This document shows, piece by piece, positions 63,116 to 64,000 of a stretch of DNA of 64,000 nt (within the stretch, counting starts at the first letter, position 1; each line of letters opens with the position of its first letter). Below the pieces are notes generated by a model. The model searched no databases, was not told where the DNA came from, and saw only the letters and a list, made by a program, of their open reading frames with translations. Made by a program: the position numbers and the translations under genes. The DNA comes from Bradyrhizobium sp. (GTDB taxonomy: Bacteria > Pseudomonadota > Alphaproteobacteria > Rhizobiales > Xanthobacteraceae), in assembly GCF_030697065.1 (NCBI RefSeq), contig NZ_JAUYQU010000108.1:1-64000 (forward strand). Reading direction: 5' to 3'.

Positions 63116-63251
63116 TTGCTCCGGTGCAGGGGGCAGGGATGGCCTTCTCGCAACAAAGTGAGAAATTTCGTGCCGGATCCATGTAACTTCTGATGCCGCG
63201 CCCCGTATCTCACAGCGACCACGTCCTGTTCCGCTTCGCACGGAGACCATC

Positions 63252-63752
63252 ATGTTTGACCGCCGTATCCTGCTCGCATCCGTCGCCGGTCTGTTCGGCC
63301 TTGCCGCCTTTCGCTGGCTGCGATCCACCCCGGCCAGTGCCGCGGAGAAATTCGAGATCGAAAAGACCGATGCGGAATGGCGCGCGCAGCTGACGCCGCA
63401 ACAATACGAGATCCTGCGCAAGCACGGCACCGAACGTCCGGGCTCGAGCCAGCTCCTGAAGGAAAAGCGCAAGGGCATCTTCGCCTGCAACGGCTGTGAC
63501 CTGCCGCTGTTTGCCTCGGAGACGAAATACGACAGCGGCACCGGCTGGCCGAGTTTCTATCAGCCGCTGGAGAACGCGGTGGGCAAGACCGAAGATCGCA
63601 GCCTGGGAATGCTGCGGACCGAAGTGCACTGCCGTCGCTGCGGCGGGCATCTCGGTCATGTTTTTGACGACGGGCCGAAGCCGACCGGATTGCGCTACTG
63701 CATCAACGGTTTTGCGATGGTGTTTCATCCGGCGCCGGCCTCGGCGACCTGA
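63252..63752 (+). CDS. msrB: Exported peptide-methionine (R)-S-oxide reductase
   Basis: A 166-residue MsrB with an N-terminal Arg-Arg plus hydrophobic helix (MFDRRILLASVAGLFGLAAFRW) ending in SAA, a probable export signal. Zinc is held by Cys79, Cys82, Cys127 and Cys130; the catalytic Cys150 is in RYCINGF. It repairs methionine R-sulfoxide, here in the periplasm. The ATG at 63252 starts the signal. Confidence 0.92.
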   Translation: MFDRRILLASVAGLFGLAAFRWLRSTPASAAEKFEIEKTDAEWRAQLTPQQYEILRKHGTERPGSSQLLKEKRKGIFACNGCDLPLFASETKYDSGTGWPSFYQPLENAVGKTEDRSLGMLRTEVHCRRCGGHLGHVFDDGPKPTGLRYCINGFAMVFHPAPASAT

Positions 63753-63797
63753 TTTGCAGGCTTGGGCCCGGCAATTGTTGCCCGTCCCGGCAATTGT

Positions 63798-63823
63798 GCC
63801 CCGGTCCCTGGATCGGGGCTTTT
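63798..63823 (+). terminator. Candidate rho-independent terminator after msrB
   Basis: The stem GCCCCG / CGGGGC with a 10-base loop is followed by TTTTC. It lies 45 bp after the msrB stop and separates it from the flagellar promoter. Confidence 0.65.
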
Positions 63824-63856
63824 CATCTAAGATCCTGATTTTACATACTTAAAAAT

Positions 63857-63873
63857 TTGGCACGGTGCTTGCG
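63857..63873 (+). promoter_or_regulatory. Sigma-54 promoter of the flagellar hook gene
   Basis: TTGGCACGGTGCTTGCG matches the sigma-54 consensus TGGCACG-N4-TTGC exactly, with the GG and GC dinucleotides at the proper 10-base gap. It ends 73 bp upstream of the ATG. Late flagellar genes in alphaproteobacteria such as Caulobacter use sigma-54 with an activator (FlbD). The activator site is not identified. Confidence 0.88.
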
Positions 63874-63945
63874 ACACGCTCCTTCGACAGCGGCCCGGGT
63901 TTTTGAGACCGGCTGGCCGCCCGGATCGAACTTGGAGAAAGTGTC

Positions 63946-64000
63946 ATGGGTATCTTCGGTGCTTTAACGACCGCGGTCGGCGGCCTGCGCGCACAGTCGT
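63946..64000 (+). CDS. flgE: Flagellar hook protein FlgE, first 18 codons
   Basis: Only MGIFGALTTAVGGLRAQS is inside the window; the gene continues past the edge. This is the N-terminal D0 helix of hook and rod proteins, and the MGIFGALTTAV form is typical of FlgE in Bradyrhizobium-like bacteria (recalled, not searched). The GGAGAAA ribosome site and the sigma-54 promoter support a late flagellar gene. FlgE versus another axial protein is not fully settled by 18 residues. Confidence 0.72.
   Translation, partial: MGIFGALTTAVGGLRAQS

Noticed and set aside
61607-63541. 644-codon minus-strand frame opposite the FAD oxidoreductase and msrB
   Set aside because: Shadow ORF covering two well supported plus-strand genes.

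Overview
The window looks like chromosomal DNA of an alphaproteobacterium of the Bradyrhizobium/Rhodopseudomonas group (Nitrobacteraceae). The basis is the high G+C coding sequence, small DUF3551 and DUF1127 proteins, Omp25/31-like porins, an mlaEFD set with a STAS domain fused to the permease, a giant hendecad-repeat membrane protein resembling the rhizobial growth-pole-ring protein, a CtrA-type TTAA-N7-TTAA box and several palindromic intergenic repeats. No rRNA, tRNA, CRISPR array, transposase, integrase or prophage gene was seen.

Positions 1-14.9 kb form an envelope-polysaccharide region. It holds a cut-off heptosyltransferase gene, hldD and hldE for ADP-heptose, a membrane-bound WbpM/FlaA1-type sugar dehydratase, a family 2 glycosyltransferase and a flippase-like membrane protein. 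These are followed by manC-type GDP-mannose synthesis, a UDP-glucuronate 4-epimerase-like gene, the decayed tail of another epimerase, a PglC/WbpL-type initiating sugar-phosphate transferase, an oxidoreductase/aminotransferase pair that best fits GnnA/GnnB (2,3-diaminoglucose for lipid A), and the lipid II flippase murJ.

Positions 14.9-31.5 kb are mixed. A tandem duplicated outer-membrane barrel gene carries its own duplicated leader and terminator. An orphan molybdenum-hydroxylase large subunit follows, with two c-type cytochromes and a CHRD-domain protein nearby. Then come an orphan TAXI-type binding protein, a stand-alone RAM-domain protein, thiD, a DUF3551 protein, an LpxH-like phosphoesterase translationally coupled to a GT4 glycosyltransferase, a threonine dehydratase, an unknown acidic protein, an MFS transporter and a dipeptide epimerase.

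Positions 31.5-45.2 kb hold mlaE-mlaF-mlaD (retrograde lipid transport), the 1,921-residue hendecad protein, a divergent Hpt phosphotransfer protein behind a CtrA-like box, an adrenodoxin-type ferredoxin and a PATR-repeat autotransporter. Positions 45.2-64 kb hold a LysR regulator, an esterase/thioesterase pair, a thioredoxin-reductase-like ferredoxin-NADP reductase, a DUF2147 protein, a secreted SGNH hydrolase, a second flippase-like protein, a DUF892 ferritin-like protein, an AbrB-PIN toxin-antitoxin pair with a twin-palindrome operator, an MHYT-PAS-GGDEF-EAL protein, a MocR regulator, a DUF1127 protein, UspA, SixA, an FAD oxidoreductase and an exported MsrB. The first 18 codons of a flagellar hook gene behind a consensus sigma-54 promoter close the window.

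No completely new multi-gene system could be demonstrated. The strongest leads are the 11/44-residue repeat architecture of the giant protein with its CtrA box, the GnnAB assignment, the twin-palindrome TA operator, the orphan molybdenum hydroxylase with cytochromes, and the repeat elements that supply stop codons.
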